A DNA stretch of 64,000 nucleotides from Multifurca ochricompacta (Eukaryota; Basidiomycota; Agaricomycetes; Russulales; Russulaceae): contig WTXG01000021.1 in NCBI GenBank assembly GCA_022496185.1, positions 124,001 to 188,000 on the forward strand, in the 5' to 3' direction. Below, one piece after another: positions 1-12,237 of this stretch. The position numbers and the translations under genes were made by a program. Within the stretch, counting starts at the first letter, position 1. Each line of letters starts with the position of its first letter. The notes under the pieces were generated by a model that saw only the letters and a list, made by a program, of their open reading frames with translations, was not told the DNA's origin and ran no database searches.

Positions 1-6
1 TTTCAG

Positions 7-1381
7 TTTGCAGCAACGCGGCCGACGATCCTCATGTTTCACGGTAACGGCGGTAATCATGGCCATCGCATACCACTGGGCAAGATCTTCTTTGGCAAGA
101 TGCGTTGTAATGTCATCATGCTGTCTTATCGTGGGCAAGTGCATCCCTGGCTCTGCTTCTCTCTCATTACCGCGCCGCACCTCTCACTCTCCCTTGTTCG
201 ATAGTTACGGCCACTCTGAGGGCACGCCTTCCGAAAAGGGTACGTCAAACCAGCCCCTATCTCAATCTCTTCCACAATATGCCCAGACGACGTCTTTTGC
301 GTTATGTGATGTGCAGGGTTACAGACAGACGCCCAGACCGTACTTGACTATGTCCACGCTCATCCACTTCTTGCCAGAACTCCGATTGTACGGTCCTCTT
401 ACTTATAAAACATTTTTTCTTAAATTTCAATTAAACGTTGTTTCAGATACTCTATGGCCAATCCATCGGAGGTGCTGTCGCGATCGACCTTGCATATCGT
501 AACCCACAAATGGTAGGTCATCCGTTACACGCAGAAGCGTGACACAAACGACGGAGACAGATCACGGCACTCATCATCGAGAACACATTCATGTCCCTCC
601 CACGGCTCATCCCGATGGCGATGCCATGGTTAGGCCCTTTTTCATTCCTCTGCCACCAAAAATGGGAGTCCTATCTCAAGGTGGGAGTAGAATTTGTTTG
701 TTTTTAACTTGTCCTGATTACCTGTTGGCGCGTGACCCACCCACAAAATAATAATAATAATGATAATGATGATGATAATGATGATACAGGCACCGAAACT
801 TCCACCGGATATGCATGTACTTATGCTGGGTGGTGCACGTGACGAAGTGGTACCGCGCTCGCAGATGCACGAGCTCTGGGCGATCATCCGCAATCGGGGA
901 CGGCCCCCCACATCACGCGCAGCAGCAGGAAGGTCGCCGGAGAAGGCACAAAGAGGAACGGTGAACAAGGAGGAGCAGAGGGAAGAAGAAGGTGACGACG
1001 ATGATGATGATGATCACGGTGGTGATCGCGGTGGTGATGACGGGCGGCCTGGACCGAATAATGTCAAGGTGGATCCACGCATACTCACGGACGGAGGGAA
1101 CACATACATTGAATTTGGTGCGGGGACGCATAGTGAGTTGTTGTGCTATTATAATTATAATTATTATCTTTTCTTTTTGCTGCCACTTTTTTTTTTGTTC
1201 TGAGACTGCTCTCCCTCCGTTTATTAATCGATCGATTGACTGACTGACTGCTTTTTATTTTTTTTATCTTTGTACAAAATCAGATGATACTTGCATCCAA
1301 CCTGGGTATTGGTCTGCGGTGGCCGAATTCGTCGCAGGCCTTAGCCCAAAGGCGAAGGTTATCGCCTCGTTGTCAATTTGA
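7..1381 (+). CDS. BEM46: BEM46/ABHD13-like alpha/beta hydrolase (5' partial)
   Basis: Serine hydrolase-fold protein of the BEM46/ABHD13 family, usually membrane-anchored by an N-terminal helix that lies outside the window. Exons 7-134, 205-239, 317-387, 447-512, 561-680, 790-1132 and 1284-1381 join in perfect phase. Visible motifs: oxyanion strand FHGNGGNHGHR, nucleophile elbow YGQSIGGAVA (Ser), acid region GARDEVVP (Asp), and the family signature GTHNDTC (catalytic His), which is created across the last intron. The first intron is GC-AG (GC at 135-136); only that splice gives the conserved YRGYGHSEGTPSE stretch. Between the last helix and the catalytic His there is an extra acidic, low-complexity stretch of about 70 residues containing a run of Asp, absent from yeast relatives. 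The window starts in the preceding intron (TTTCAG, 1-6). The identity of the family is secure; the substrate is unknown for this family. Confidence 0.93.
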
Positions 1382-1994
1382 CCCCCCGGGATGATGATAG
1401 TATGACCTGGACAACCTATCTATCCTCTCTTTCATTCATCGTCACCCATTTCCTTGGAGGAAGAAACCGATTCGATTGTGGACGCCCTCCCTTTTTTCTT
1501 TTCTTTTCTTTTCTTTTCTTTTCTTTTCCCTTCTCTTTATTTTATATATGCGTCCACCCATCATTGTTTTTTCTTTTTTTGTACAATCTAAAATTCGGTC
1601 AACATGAATGGTTTTTTTTTTTTTTCCCTTGGTGATGCTCATAGGTCCGGTCATCAATCGACCTGATCGGCTCGGACAACTCCACAACTAAACAATCGCG
1701 CACACACGCACAACAACGTCACTCAATTTTTTTTTCATAATTTTTTTTTTTCATATCGCGTGCCGTAAGGTCCGTTTGAGTAGAAACACGGAGGGTAATC
1801 TACCCAAGCGAGTGCGCACTCTACACATATATATATCTCTATATCGGCAAGCAAACAAAGTTAGAAAGCGAAAGCGGGATAGTGGAGGGGAAAAACAGTG
1901 TCCTCGGCAAAAAGTGCGTAACCATGTTTCAGGCTGTAGTAGGGGAGAAAAAAAAAAAAAAAAACAAAAAAAGAGATTTTTGAAACTAGGAGTT
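1382..1994. other. Convergent intergenic region
   Basis: Separates the 3' ends of the BEM46-like gene and UXS1. It holds a CTTTT-type microsatellite (about 1497-1530), several T runs of 9-15, and an A run near 1950-1970 that would be the U-rich 3' region of UXS1 on the minus strand. No gene is supported here. Confidence 0.7.
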
Positions 1995-3818
1995 TCAGAG
2001 ACTGCCCTCGGCCATCTTAGCTTTATAGTATCGTACCATCTCTTCCAAACCCATACGAACCGTCCAGCGCGGTTGCCAATCCAGAGATGACTTGGCACGG
2101 GACGTATCAGGCCTGCGCTTCTGCGGGTCATCCTTGGGTAAACCTTCATGAACGATATTGACGCGACGCGGGGCAGCAACGCCATCGGCGCGTTGGACAT
2201 CTTCCACAATGTCACGAACCAACTGCGCAAACTCGAGAATGGTAAATTCATCGCCGTTACCCAAGTTGACAGGCCGCGTATCGGAAGAGTTCATAAGCGC
2301 GATCAGACCGTCGACCAAGTCATGGATGTATTGAAATGAGCGAGTCTGTGAGCCATCACCGTATACGGTCAAGTCTTGACCGCGTAGGGCTTGAACGATA
2401 AAGTTGGATACGACACGGCCGTCTTGTGGGTTCACTTAGACGAGAAAGGTCAGTTTTTTTTTTTTTTTTTTCTAGCAGGCGGATAGAAAAACTTGGACTT
2501 ACTGCGTGGGCCGTAAGTGTTGAAAATGCGGGCGACGCGCACATCGACACCATCTTGGTTGTGGAAGCCGTATGTTAGGGTCTCGGCGACGCGCTTTCCC
2601 TCGTCATAGCAAGCGCGGGGACCGATAGGGTTGACGTGACCCCAGCTACAAGGGACAAATTTGACGTCAGAGGCTGATAGAGAGAGGTAAAGGATGAATG
2701 TGCTTACTAGTCTTCGGGTTGTGGGTGTACCTCGGGGTCGCCATATACCTCTTTTCAAACAAACAAACAAAAAAAAAGGGGCATCAGCGGGTGTGAACGG
2801 GATATAACAAGGGCGCCGACGCCGATAGAAAAAAACCAAGGGGAGGGTGCTGTGACAGGCGTGGGAGAAAACTTTTGGGCTTGGCTTATTATCATTATTT
2901 CCCGAGAAGGAAGGCTAATTTCCGCATGAAGGGTTACGCGCCCGCTCAGTCACTCACCTGAAGTGCTCGTCAATAAAAAGCGCGCTTTTGTCCGTTTGGC
3001 GAGGCCGAGCATGTTCAGGGTACCCTGAAACGACGTTTTGATCGTTTTGACGGCATTAAATTGATAATGCACGGGAGAAGCAGGGCAAGCGAGGTGGTAT
3101 ATCTCTGGTGTGGATAATAACCATAATTAGTTTAACGCGCAAAAAAAAAAAATCGCGTTGCCGATGGAAAAAAAAAAGGGGGACGGAAAGTTGGTGGTGT
3201 GCAAGAAAATGACGTACGGTCGCATTCGATCATGAAGGGTTCGACAACATCATGACGGACCAACTCGAAATTGGGGTGACCAACCCAGTGTGAGACGCTC
3301 GTTTTTGAACCAGTGAAAAAGTTATCGAGCACGGTGACCTCATGTCCGAGGAGCATGAGACGGTCAACCAGGTGAGAGCCGACAAAGCCCGCACCACCCG
3401 TAACAAGAACGCGCTTGCGACTGGATGGGGGAAGAAGTTTGACGGGAGGGAAGCGCGTGAGGGTGGTGTAGGAGATAGACTGCGATTGAGGGTGATAGAT
3501 CGATTTTGACTGGTAGGCAGAATATCCCTTGGTAAAGCGAGCGTGATCATCCTCTTCGCGAGTGTCGACACCGTGAGTCTCGTCATCGCTCGCGGTTATC
3601 ACATAGTGCGGACGAAGGTAAAGTGATCTGACCACGTCGAGGGGTACCTCGCAGTCAAAACCAAAGCGTTGAAACCCAACAGAGGTGATCTCATCACCGT
3701 TCTTGTCAAGAGTGCGAATCTGTGGGTGAGTCAGAGAGGGTAAGGGGAGAGAGAGAAAGAGAAAGAGAAAGGATAAGTGAATGAATGTACTAACACTTTG
3801 TACGCTTGAAGCAGTCAT
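1995..3818 (-). CDS. UXS1: UDP-glucuronic acid decarboxylase
   Basis: Converts UDP-glucuronate to UDP-xylose with NAD+; in fungi the product feeds capsule, glycan and wall synthesis. Minus-strand exons 3804-3818, 3218-3719, 2958-3104, 2708-2750, 2503-2645 and 1995-2434. Motifs: Rossmann [11 protein letters not shown], then the DNFFTG strand, [11 protein letters not shown], the STSEVYGDP region carrying the catalytic Ser/Thr, and a split Y-x-x-x-K (CYDEGKR). Next come [10 protein letters not shown] and the C-terminal substrate loop [12 protein letters not shown]. The last five exon junctions all restore the family sequence. The start is less certain: a 5-codon first exon with ATG at 3818 is preferred because it joins in phase to [10 protein letters not shown], but an upstream in-frame ATG at 3881 exists. 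Divergent from ENP1, 330 bp apart. No frame break seen. Confidence 0.95.
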
Positions 3819-4148
3819 TTTGTTGAGATAGTGGTCGGACAAAGAAGCTGAATGGAAAGAAAACGGAGTGGGTCGTTGCATCTTTTTATTTGAATAAAAT
3901 TGAATGAAGACAAGTGAGGGTGAGGATAAGACCCGTTGACTTTATTAGGGAATGACCATTCTACCTAACCTTCGCTTCCCATCCGCTCGCCGCTCAACTG
4001 CCAACTACCATGTGTCATTGTGAGTATTAAAATTAAAATTAATTAAATTCACTTTCTACCACACCACCACCTCGTACCATCATCCATCAGATCAATCTTT
4101 ATCTCTCTCTTTAACTCCTAAATACGGAAAAAGTCGATTGACGTTAAG
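3819..4148. promoter_or_regulatory. Divergent promoter region UXS1/ENP1
   Basis: This 330-bp gap separates the two opposed start codons and must contain both promoters. It includes a C/A-rich and CT-rich stretch (about 4050-4120) immediately 5' of ENP1, the usual look of fungal core promoters. No TATA box is convincing. Confidence 0.5.
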
Positions 4149-6124
4149 ATGCCTCGCATACCAAAGCCTACCGGAAAATCTCGACATGATCCTTTACACA
4201 TAGACATCGCCGCTGATGATATATACGCCAAATACGGTAACATCTCAAAACCAGGACGACGCCAAAAATCACGACACAGTAAAGAAGATGATGATCAGGA
4301 TGGTGGAGGGGTATGTGTATAGTCCTTGTCCTGTATATCATATCAAATCATATCATATCATATCATACCATACCATACCACCCCTTCCAAACCCCTCTTT
4401 CTCCGTTTTTTGCTTGTTTCTACTCACTTTTGGATCTGATTTACAGGACATTTTGGATGTAAAAACTTCAAAGCGTATATTTGAGCTCGCCCGAGACCAG
4501 CAAGACGAGTTTGATCTCCCGGACAACAGAGATGAAGACGTGATCGAAGATGAATTTACCCGACCACGTACTCGCGAAGAAGTGGATGATGACGACGAGG
4601 ATGACGAGGAAGAGTTCCGGGGTTTCCCTAGTGATGATGAACGCGAATTGGTGAGGACGGATGGCCACCCACTTGGCGTGGGGAATCCCTTGAGCTCATG
4701 CGCTTCCCTTTTTCCCCGTAGGAGATCGACGAGAGCGATATCCAGGCACTCGACGCGCTTCACTCGTCCAACGCGGCTGAGCGCAAAACTCTGGCGGACA
4801 TCATTTTCTCCAAACTCGAGAGCATAACGGGTCAGGCTGCAGGCTCCAAACGATGTACGTTTCTTCTTATCCCTTTCCTATCCACGGTTTCTTGTGCGCG
4901 CAATAGATCGTGTTCTCTTCGTTACCCATTAAACGCATTTCTCATCGTCTTTAATTCGCAGCGCCTGGAGACGAAGAACCACCTGACCCTGCAGAAGGCC
5001 TTGACCCTAAAGTGGTCGAAGTTTATACCAAGTGCGTTTTACCCCCCCCCCCCTCCCAAATATATATATATATTTAAGATTGAAACTGCATACATAGGGT
5101 TGGCCAGCTCTTAAGCAGTTATCGTGCCGGACCGTTGCCCAAACCGTTCAAATCATCCCCTCACTCCCCGCGTGGGCGCGCATCCTCGCGCTCACGACAC
5201 CCGAGCAATGGTCTCCGCAAGCGACGCATGCGGCCACACGGATCTTCATCTCGAATATGAAGCCTCCGCAGGCGCGCGTATATCTCGAGGGGGTCGTCCT
5301 CGGACTGGTGCGCGCGAACCTGGAACAGCCTTCGACGAGGAAGGACGCGCGAAAGCTTAGCCCACACCTGTATGAGGCGCTTAAACGGGCGCTGTACAAA
5401 CCCGCGGCGTTCTTCAAAGGGATCATATTTCCCCTGCTCGATGTGAGTGCATTGCTCTTTGGGTTTTTGGTTGTTGGGGAAGGGAATGGCTCCTGCTCCT
5501 CTTTCTCTCTGCGCGAGATGGATGATGATGCTAAAGAAAGATGCGTTGCGCGTTACGTTATGGTGTACGCTCTGCAATTACGATTGAACAGGGCGGGTGC
5601 ACGCTCAAGGAAGCTGCTATCGTCGCTTCCGTGCTGGCCAAAGTTAAAGTGCCGCTTCTACACTCTTCAGCAGCGCTTATCCATCTAGCGGGAATGGACT
5701 ATTCCGGTACGTTTTTTTTTTTTTTTTTTGGCTCGCCAAAAAGTCTGCTCTTACTTAAACAAAACACACACACCACACCATACACGTACATACGCACGAC
5801 AGGGCCCACATCGCTCTTCATCCGGGTGTTGCTGACAAGAAGCATGCGTTGCCGTACAAAGTACTTGACGCACTCGTCTTTCACTTTGTCCGGCTTGCGC
5901 GGACGCACGAGGCGGGCACGTTGCCCGTGCTGTGGCATCAGAGCTTGCTCGTGCTTTGTCAACGTTACGCGGGTCATCTAGCGCCGGAACAGAAGGACGC
6001 GTTGCGAGACGTTGTCCGGTTGCATGCGCACGCGCAAATCGCATCCGAGGTTCGGCGCGAACTCGCTGCGGCACCGGCGAGAGGTGTGCCACACGCGTCT
6101 GATGATGATATGGATGTTTCGTAG
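4149..6124 (+). CDS. ENP1: Bystin/ENP1, 40S ribosome assembly factor
   Basis: Nucleolar factor needed for pre-18S rRNA processing and 40S export. Exons 4149-4310, 4447-4650, 4722-4854, 4962-5031, 5098-5442, 5592-5706 and 5803-6124. The N-terminus ([20 protein letters not shown]) and acidic middle ([10 protein letters not shown]) precede the conserved bystin domain: [96 protein letters not shown]. As given, the frame is broken twice. At 5150-5152 (AAA, where four A are needed to give PFKIIPSL) and near 5834 (LFIRVLL to KKHALPY, one base short) single bases are missing. The exon phases close only when both are allowed for. ENP1 is essential and single-copy in fungi, so assembly error is the likely cause. 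Confidence 0.95.
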
Positions 6125-7833
6125 TAGTCGGTCGGGGTCGGCGTCACATGTTTGTTGTTATTGTTGTTGTTGTAATTGTCGCGGGTGCGCGGGATAAAAA
6201 GAAACCAACTTATGCCGTACGACTTGGTTTGGGTGCATCGTGACTATATGGATTGTCGCATCACGTCACGTCACGTCACGTTAAAATCGAAATAGACCGG
6301 CAGACCGGCAACCGAGCGACGTAGCGGATCCCGGAACATTGCCAACCTAGCTAGGCCTCTCCTCCGCCCCTCCCCCGTTACCACACTATATAATGGCGGG
6401 GACACAGGACAGACAGACAGGTGACACTTATCAAATGGCTTATTGCCTATATATCCTATTCTATACTTATAACCTATACCAATGCCAATGAATGCCAATA
6501 CCTATGCATGGTACCACGGATCAACAGTTCCATTACCATTTTCGATTCCGATGATTTGACGTCCGCGTCGATCCGATCTTGGTTCATGGCGCCTCCTCCT
6601 TCTTCTCCTTTTTCCTTTCTCCTTCTCCCTCTCCTTCTCCTTCTCTTCTCACTTCCTTCTTTTCCCGCGTTCCAACGCACAGAAATTAAAAAAATCCGTC
6701 CGAGGTCTAGAGTTTGTTCTGTTCTTTCGCACCTTTACACTAGCCTGAGAAGTAAAAGTCATCGCTGTCACCACCACCATCACCACCACCACTAAGCGAT
6801 ACACCGGTACTTTCTGAGATCCTGACCCAGCTTCTGCTGCTGCTGCTGCTGCTGCTGCTACCCTTTTTTGCAATTTGCCAATATGTCAATATGCTCATCT
6901 AATAGATCTGCTCCGGTCTCACCTTGGCCTTTGTTTAGCTCAACCTTTCAGCCTCCTGTCTCCTTCAGGTACACATATCTGTCTGATACCTATGTGCGCT
7001 GTGCCCACCCAAAACTTTAAAAACAATTTGTACCTTGGTGGACTCTTTTGACAGGGAGAACAAAGCACAAACCGCGATGATACTCTAAGGAACTCTCTCT
7101 AGCTGTAGTCGTGGTTTGTACCCTTTCAATCTCTGGTCTGTCTTGGGAGCAAGCCGGAAGCTTATTCTATGTTGTATGGAGATGAGGAAAAAGAGCATAC
7201 ATATACACACGACGGAATTTGCCGAAATAAGCAAGGGGTTTGGGTTGGGTTGACAGCTGCCTCCCCTTCCTTCCCTTTCCCCCTTTCCCCACCCCTTTCG
7301 CCTTCACTTCCGGTATTCCGGTGCTATAGAATTCTACGGAGGGCAACCCTCACTGTCACTCTTTCCTTGCACTTCCACCCACGTTCGTTCTTTATCTTTT
7401 GGCAGGATTCACTTCACTTGAGCTAGAGTTACTGAACATCACTTAACGGGTATCACCACCGTCCGTATGGTCATTCCCAAGTTCTGTTCTTCTATCTTCT
7501 TGGGGTGTTGAGCCTGTCCACGTCCATTTTTGAATACGTGGGAAAGAGAAGGTGGACTTGTCTTTTTGCTATTGTTACTGGGTTGCATGAAATAGCAATA
7601 GCGACAGCTGAAATCGGGCATCCTGTGGCGTTCTACTGTACCTTTTCCCCCTTCCCTTCCTGACTTTTCGGTTCGAGCCTCAGTTCAAAGTGCACGTTTC
7701 TCCCCGCCCAATGATAACAACGATGGTATTGAAATATAAAGGACCTCATCACTTAATTATGTGAACAACTCCCCCCCCCTCCATCATCTCCTCCTCCTGA
7801 TCTGATCTTTCCCTTTCCTCCCTTTGCCTCTAT
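6125..7833. other. Microsatellite-rich intergenic region
   Basis: No gene is supported in these 1.7 kb. It contains a TTG run (about 6155-6175), CGTCA repeats (6262-6280), AT-rich TATCC/TATAACC repeats (6440-6500), a long CTT/CCT tract (6590-6665), a CAC/CAT tract (6770-6795) and CTG repeats (about 6832-6857). Short open frames here are products of these simple repeats. Confidence 0.6.
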
Positions 7834-8941
7834 ATGGTTCATATCCCTTTTGCATCCTTGCTTGGCCTTCAAGCAGCGCTAAACTCGTTCCTGCCCAAAT
7901 CCGAGCCTGAGCCGGCTTCCACCGCCATCTCCTTCGTCAACCCAACCCCCGGTGGTGGTTCGCTCCTTGACAATACTTCCAATGGACTCGGAGAACCTCT
8001 CAACGTGAGCCTTTGTCCTCCATTTGTTTAACAGATAGTCCGTCCTTATGACGTCCCCTGTCTTTTCCGGTCAGGTAATCATTTCGGGTCTCAGCTCCCC
8101 ATGGGTGCTAACAGACGGTGGTTTCGTGCACTTTGCCAATGCGGTCGGATTGTGAGTTCCTCCCCCCCTGCAATTAGCACCTTTGTCCGCTAGGTCGCTG
8201 ACATCGTTCTTTTTTTGTATTGTTTTGTACAAGTGGGATAGAGTGCTTCGGTGCCCACCTCGGAGCTCCACAGTCGGCTAATTTAGGTGATGGCCATGGG
8301 TGGGTGAACCAGACCCTAGAGCTTCGTCAGGATTACGGTAATCCGGATATTGGGACCTGTTGGGAGAGCCTTGTTGGCGGAAATCATCTGCGGTTGTTCC
8401 GTCAAAATGGCCCCACGCCAACACTGGCGCGTTGTTCCTTGCGTGAGTAGAAATGTTCCTTTTTTAAAAACTTTTTCTGACTTCTTTCTCTTGCATTGAT
8501 ACCGATTGGCTCTGGACAGTGTTTCTGAGGAAGAGGTCCGTGTCGGGTTCTTCCCAACGCAGCACACCCGTTTTTCTCTGACGAATCTGTCTTTCAGAGT
8601 GTCACTGAAGGCCATACCATCACTCCCAACGGTTACAATCTTGGCCGGTGAGCTTCACTGGCGCTCCCTCTTTGGTGGGTAGATCTGACTGACAGTGCTC
8701 TGCGTTTATCAGCGACAGCTTTGTAGAGGCGCTCTTGGTTTGAAGCGGTATGGGCGCTTCAAATACCAGACCGTCGCGCAGAATATTACTGGCTTAATTC
8801 CAGCTGGTTCTACTGGCGTCAATCACGGTGAGCGGATCAAAGCGAGCTCTCGCCGAACGTGACTTGTGACTTACAAGATACGCGGCAGGTATCCCGACTG
8901 ATGGTATCGTGACGCTCCTCACTGTCACGATCGTGTCGTGA
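7834..8941 (+). CDS. Secreted-type protein of unknown function
   Basis: I recall similar predicted proteins in basidiomycetes but know no function. Exons 7834-8004, 8075-8151, 8234-8442, 8520-8535, 8598-8647, 8713-8827, 8889-8941. The N-terminus (MVHIPFASLLGLQAALNSF) is hydrophobic and could be a signal peptide. Recognisable blocks are GEPLNVIISGLSS, GAPQSANLGDGHG, ESLVGGNH and ITGLIPAGSTGVNHGI, with TDGIVTLLTVTI at the end. The tiny fourth exon (16 nt) encodes SEEE. Two single-base deficits are evident: a four-C run at 8411-8414 and GCGCTC at about 8728-8733. With one base added at each, all seven exon phases close; without them the product stops early. Either an assembly artefact or a decayed gene; the artefact is favoured because neighbours show the same pattern. 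Confidence 0.75.
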
Positions 8942-9321
8942 ATATGGACAGACACTGACTGACTAGTACTCCCCTATGTGCGCAACCATTTCTTGTACTC
9001 ACTTCTTGTTGTCTGTCTCTTTTTTTTTGGGTGATGGGGCTTTGTTGTTCACGGGTCCCAGAAAATGGCATCTGTTTGAATTGAGGACGCATATATTTAC
9101 TTGTGTATACTTTTATCAACCAAACCGAAATGTAATCAGAAGTGACCAGTGTCACGTGCCGCTTGATCCTCTCTTATCTATCTATATATTGGGGACTCCT
9201 GCTCTCTTCGTGCTCACCGTTATTGTCATCCCTGTCATCCCACAAAACAATAGCTTGCAGTTTCAAGAAACCCGAAACTGAACTTGACACGTACACACGC
9301 ACCACGGAGGAAAGGCGTATA

Positions 9322-10744
9322 ATGGCTACACTCCCACAACCGCCCTCTTTCGACGAGCACCTCGCCTCGCTCGAGTCGCTCCCACTCTTCATGAGCTCTT
9401 TACCGGAGGAGGATACGGATAATGTGGCGCTCAGCGCGTTACAGAGTCTCGTGCACGACGGTACTCCGGACGGTCGGTACGTTTCGCTACCCTTGTACGA
9501 CTGTACATATCGTTTCACGCCGCCCACACGCACATCCTTTTTTTTTTTTTACACAAGAGATGGCGCAAAATTTCAAGGAACAGGGAAATGATTATTTTAA
9601 GGGGAAGCGATATAGAGAAGCGCTCGGCTTTTATACACAAGGTATCGAGGCGAGACCAGATGACGCGCGATTGAGAGAAGCATTGCTTTTGAATCGGATG
9701 GCTTGTAATCTCGAACTACGTACGTCTTGATGATCCCGATCTCATTCAATCTCTTCCTCTCTCTTTCTTTCTGTCTCTCTTTGTTATCCAGAATTTTAAC
9801 CGGAGGGGGATGGGGGTCGAACAGACAATTACGGATCGGTATTGCGTGATTGCGCGACCGTCATCGCAGCTAACCCCCGCGCGTCAAAGGCATATTACCG
9901 CGCAGGATTGGCGCTTCTAGCGCTCGAACGCGTCGACGAAACGCTCGACGTATGTGTACGTGCGGTTGCCTCCGCTACTACTGCCAGAGCCGGAGCCGGA
10001 GCTGGAGCTGGAGAAGGTGGTCGCATTGCGAACGACGGCGATGCGACGGCGTTTAAGACGCTACGGGAACGAGCGGAAAAGAAGGCAGAGGAACTGAGGA
10101 AGAAGGAAGAGGTGCGGGCCGAGCGTGCGCAGCGCGCAGAGGAGGAAAAGATGAAGATGGATGCTGCTTTTGCGGTGCGCGTTTTTTTTTCGTCCTCGTC
10201 CTCCCTTACCTACTCTCTCTCTCTCTCTCTCTCAACGCGACGGGATCGATTTTTTAAGGATCGTAATTTGATCAACGTGCCTAACCCAGATGGTTCTTCT
10301 AACCCTTACGCGCCGAAATTTGACCCCGAAGACGCGACGGGCAGGACGCTGATCATGCCCGTTTTTTTCCTTTATCCTGAATACGCCACGTCGGATGTGA
10401 TAGCTGAGTTTGTGGAGGATACGCCGTTTGGTGCGCACCTTGCTGCTATGTTCCCGCCTGGTGCGTCGGCGCCACCGTCTTGGGACGATAAGGGACGATA
10501 TGTGGATGATGGGTCATCTCTCGTGGTGTATGCGATAACGCGGCGGAAGAGGTTGTTGAAGGTTGGGAGGAAGTTGACGCTAAGGGATGTCTGTCGAGCT
10601 GCGGGTGGTGGGAAGACTGGTAAGGACGGCCTAGAGGTTAAGGATGGGTGTTTGAGCTTCGTGGTGGTACCAAAGGGAGAGGCCGAGCAGAAATGGGTTG
10701 AAGAATTTAAAAGTATGCGAGAACAAAACGAAAAAAACACCTGA
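9322..10744 (+). CDS. CNS1: CNS1/TTC4-like TPR Hsp90 co-chaperone
   Basis: Cytosolic TPR co-chaperone that binds Hsp90/Hsp70 C-termini. Exons 9322-9472, 9558-9719, 9825-10174, 10259-10744. The first donor is taken at 9473 (GTCGGT) rather than 9477 because only it gives the conserved DGTPDEMAQNFKEQGND junction. TPR helices: NFKEQGNDYFKGKRYREALGF, LLNRMACNLEL, NYGSVLRDCATVIAANP and KAYYRAGLALLAL. A charged coiled-coil linker (roughly residues 185-220) follows, then the C-terminal wheel-like domain (TLIMPVFFLYPEYATSDVI, LSFVVVPKG). The third intron (10175-10258, 84 nt) is a multiple of three with no stop, so its retention would insert 28 Ser/Leu-rich residues. No frame errors. Confidence 0.92.
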
Positions 10745-10908
10745 ATTTTATTATGCTAATTTAATTGAGAGTGGCGGAAAGGCGGACCGAGAAGTATCAA
10801 ATTGGCATTTGGTCTTGTTTGGCCTCACACAATATCTCTCGTAGGTAGTAGTACCTCACCTACCAATCAACAAAAAGCAAGACGACGACAACGACGGTTG
10901 CAAGACCG

Positions 10909-11111
10909 GTGAGTAATTTCTTCCTACTTCATTCCTCGTCATTAGAGCAGGATGGGATCCGCATGGTTCCTTCGAGGAAGGATGGAAGTGAGAGGAAGTG
11001 AAGAAGGGGGTGGATGCTGTACCCCGCTCGATAGATGATGGATGAGACGGGTTGGTTTATGGATGAACAAGCCCACTTACCCCCCCCCCTCCCCTCCCCC
11101 TTCTCACACAG
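10909..11111 (+). other. Probable 5' UTR intron of RPS7
   Basis: A strong donor (CCG/GTGAGTAATT, GT at 10909) and acceptor (CTCACACAG, ending 11111) bracket a 203-nt pyrimidine-rich segment 60 bp upstream of the eS7 ATG. Leader introns are frequent in fungal ribosomal protein genes. Inference from splice consensus only. Confidence 0.5.
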
Positions 11112-11170
11112 GCGCATCTTATCTGAAAAAAAAAAAAGAAAGAAAGAACGAAAAGTTTCAGTCTCCATTC

Positions 11171-12237
11171 ATGTCTATTCAGCACAAGATCCTTCGTACA
11201 GCGAATGCGCCAAGCACTCCACCGGACGAGACCGAGACGGCCGTCGCGCAGGCGCTCCTCGATCTCGAGAATAGCGTACCAGAACTCAAGACAGAGCTAC
11301 GCCCTTTACAGATCTCAGCCGCGCGTGAGGTCGACGTGCGAGGGGGTAAAAAAGCGATTGTTGTGTTTGTGCCCGTTCCGCAATTGAAAGCCTTCCACAA
11401 GGTTCAGGCGAGGTGTGTTTTTTTTTTTTTCTCTCCTTTGGTCCCGATCCTGGTCCCGGTCCGGCTTTTTGCTGTGTTCTCTGTGTTTTGTCGTGGACGT
11501 GGAAAATCCACTCCACCCTACCCTCTCTCGGGTGTATATGTGCCTGGTGCGCGCGTGTGCCTGTATATGTGCAGCGCCACACGAGTACTATAAATGTGGC
11601 GGGGGGGACACGGCACTTTTCCACAGCCGGCCAAATTGCTCACTGTCGCGTGCACATTCTTTCTTTATGTTTTTTTTTTAACAACATAAACCTATTTTTA
11701 GGCTAACTCGCGAGCTGGAGAAGAAATTCTCCGACCGTCATGTCGTGTTTGTGGCGCAGCGCCGGATGCTCCGCAAGCCTACGCGCACCTCGCGCGTCAA
11801 ACAAAAGCGGCCGCGTAGCCGAACACTGACCAACGTGCATGAGAAGATCCTCGAAGATCTGGTGTTCCCGACGGAGATCGTCGGTAAGCGCACACGCGTG
11901 AACCAAGACGGGTCAAAACTACTGAAAGTGTGAGTGTCCGCGGATCCCTTTCGCATTTCCTTTTGATTGCTACTATTGTTATTGTTATCGTTGATGGTGG
12001 TGCTGGTGCTGGTGCTGGTGTTGTTATTCCTACTTAGCCCCATCGGGCCTCCTCGGAATATATGGTAACTAACAAGCGCTGACTCGATTTTATATTGGGA
12101 ATTGCACACACAGGTTCTTGGACGCCAAGGACTCCACGTCACTGGAGTACAAGCTTGACTCATTTTCGTCTGTGTATCGCCGGTTGACGGGGAAGGATGT
12201 GGTGTTTGAGTTCCCTGTGCAGGCGTCACAAGACTGA
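11171..12237 (+). CDS. RPS7: 40S ribosomal protein S7 (eS7)
   Basis: Small-subunit ribosomal protein needed for early 90S/40S assembly. Exons 11171-11412, 11702-11929 and 12114-12237 are in phase. Diagnostic blocks: [61 protein letters not shown] and [20 protein letters not shown], with length about 197 aa as expected. The start ATG at 11171 gives MSIQHKILR, matching other eS7 proteins. A GTAAGC inside exon 2 (about 11883) is not used: the reading through it (IVGKRTRV) is conserved. Intron 1 (289 nt) carries T runs at both ends. No frame errors. Confidence 0.95.
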
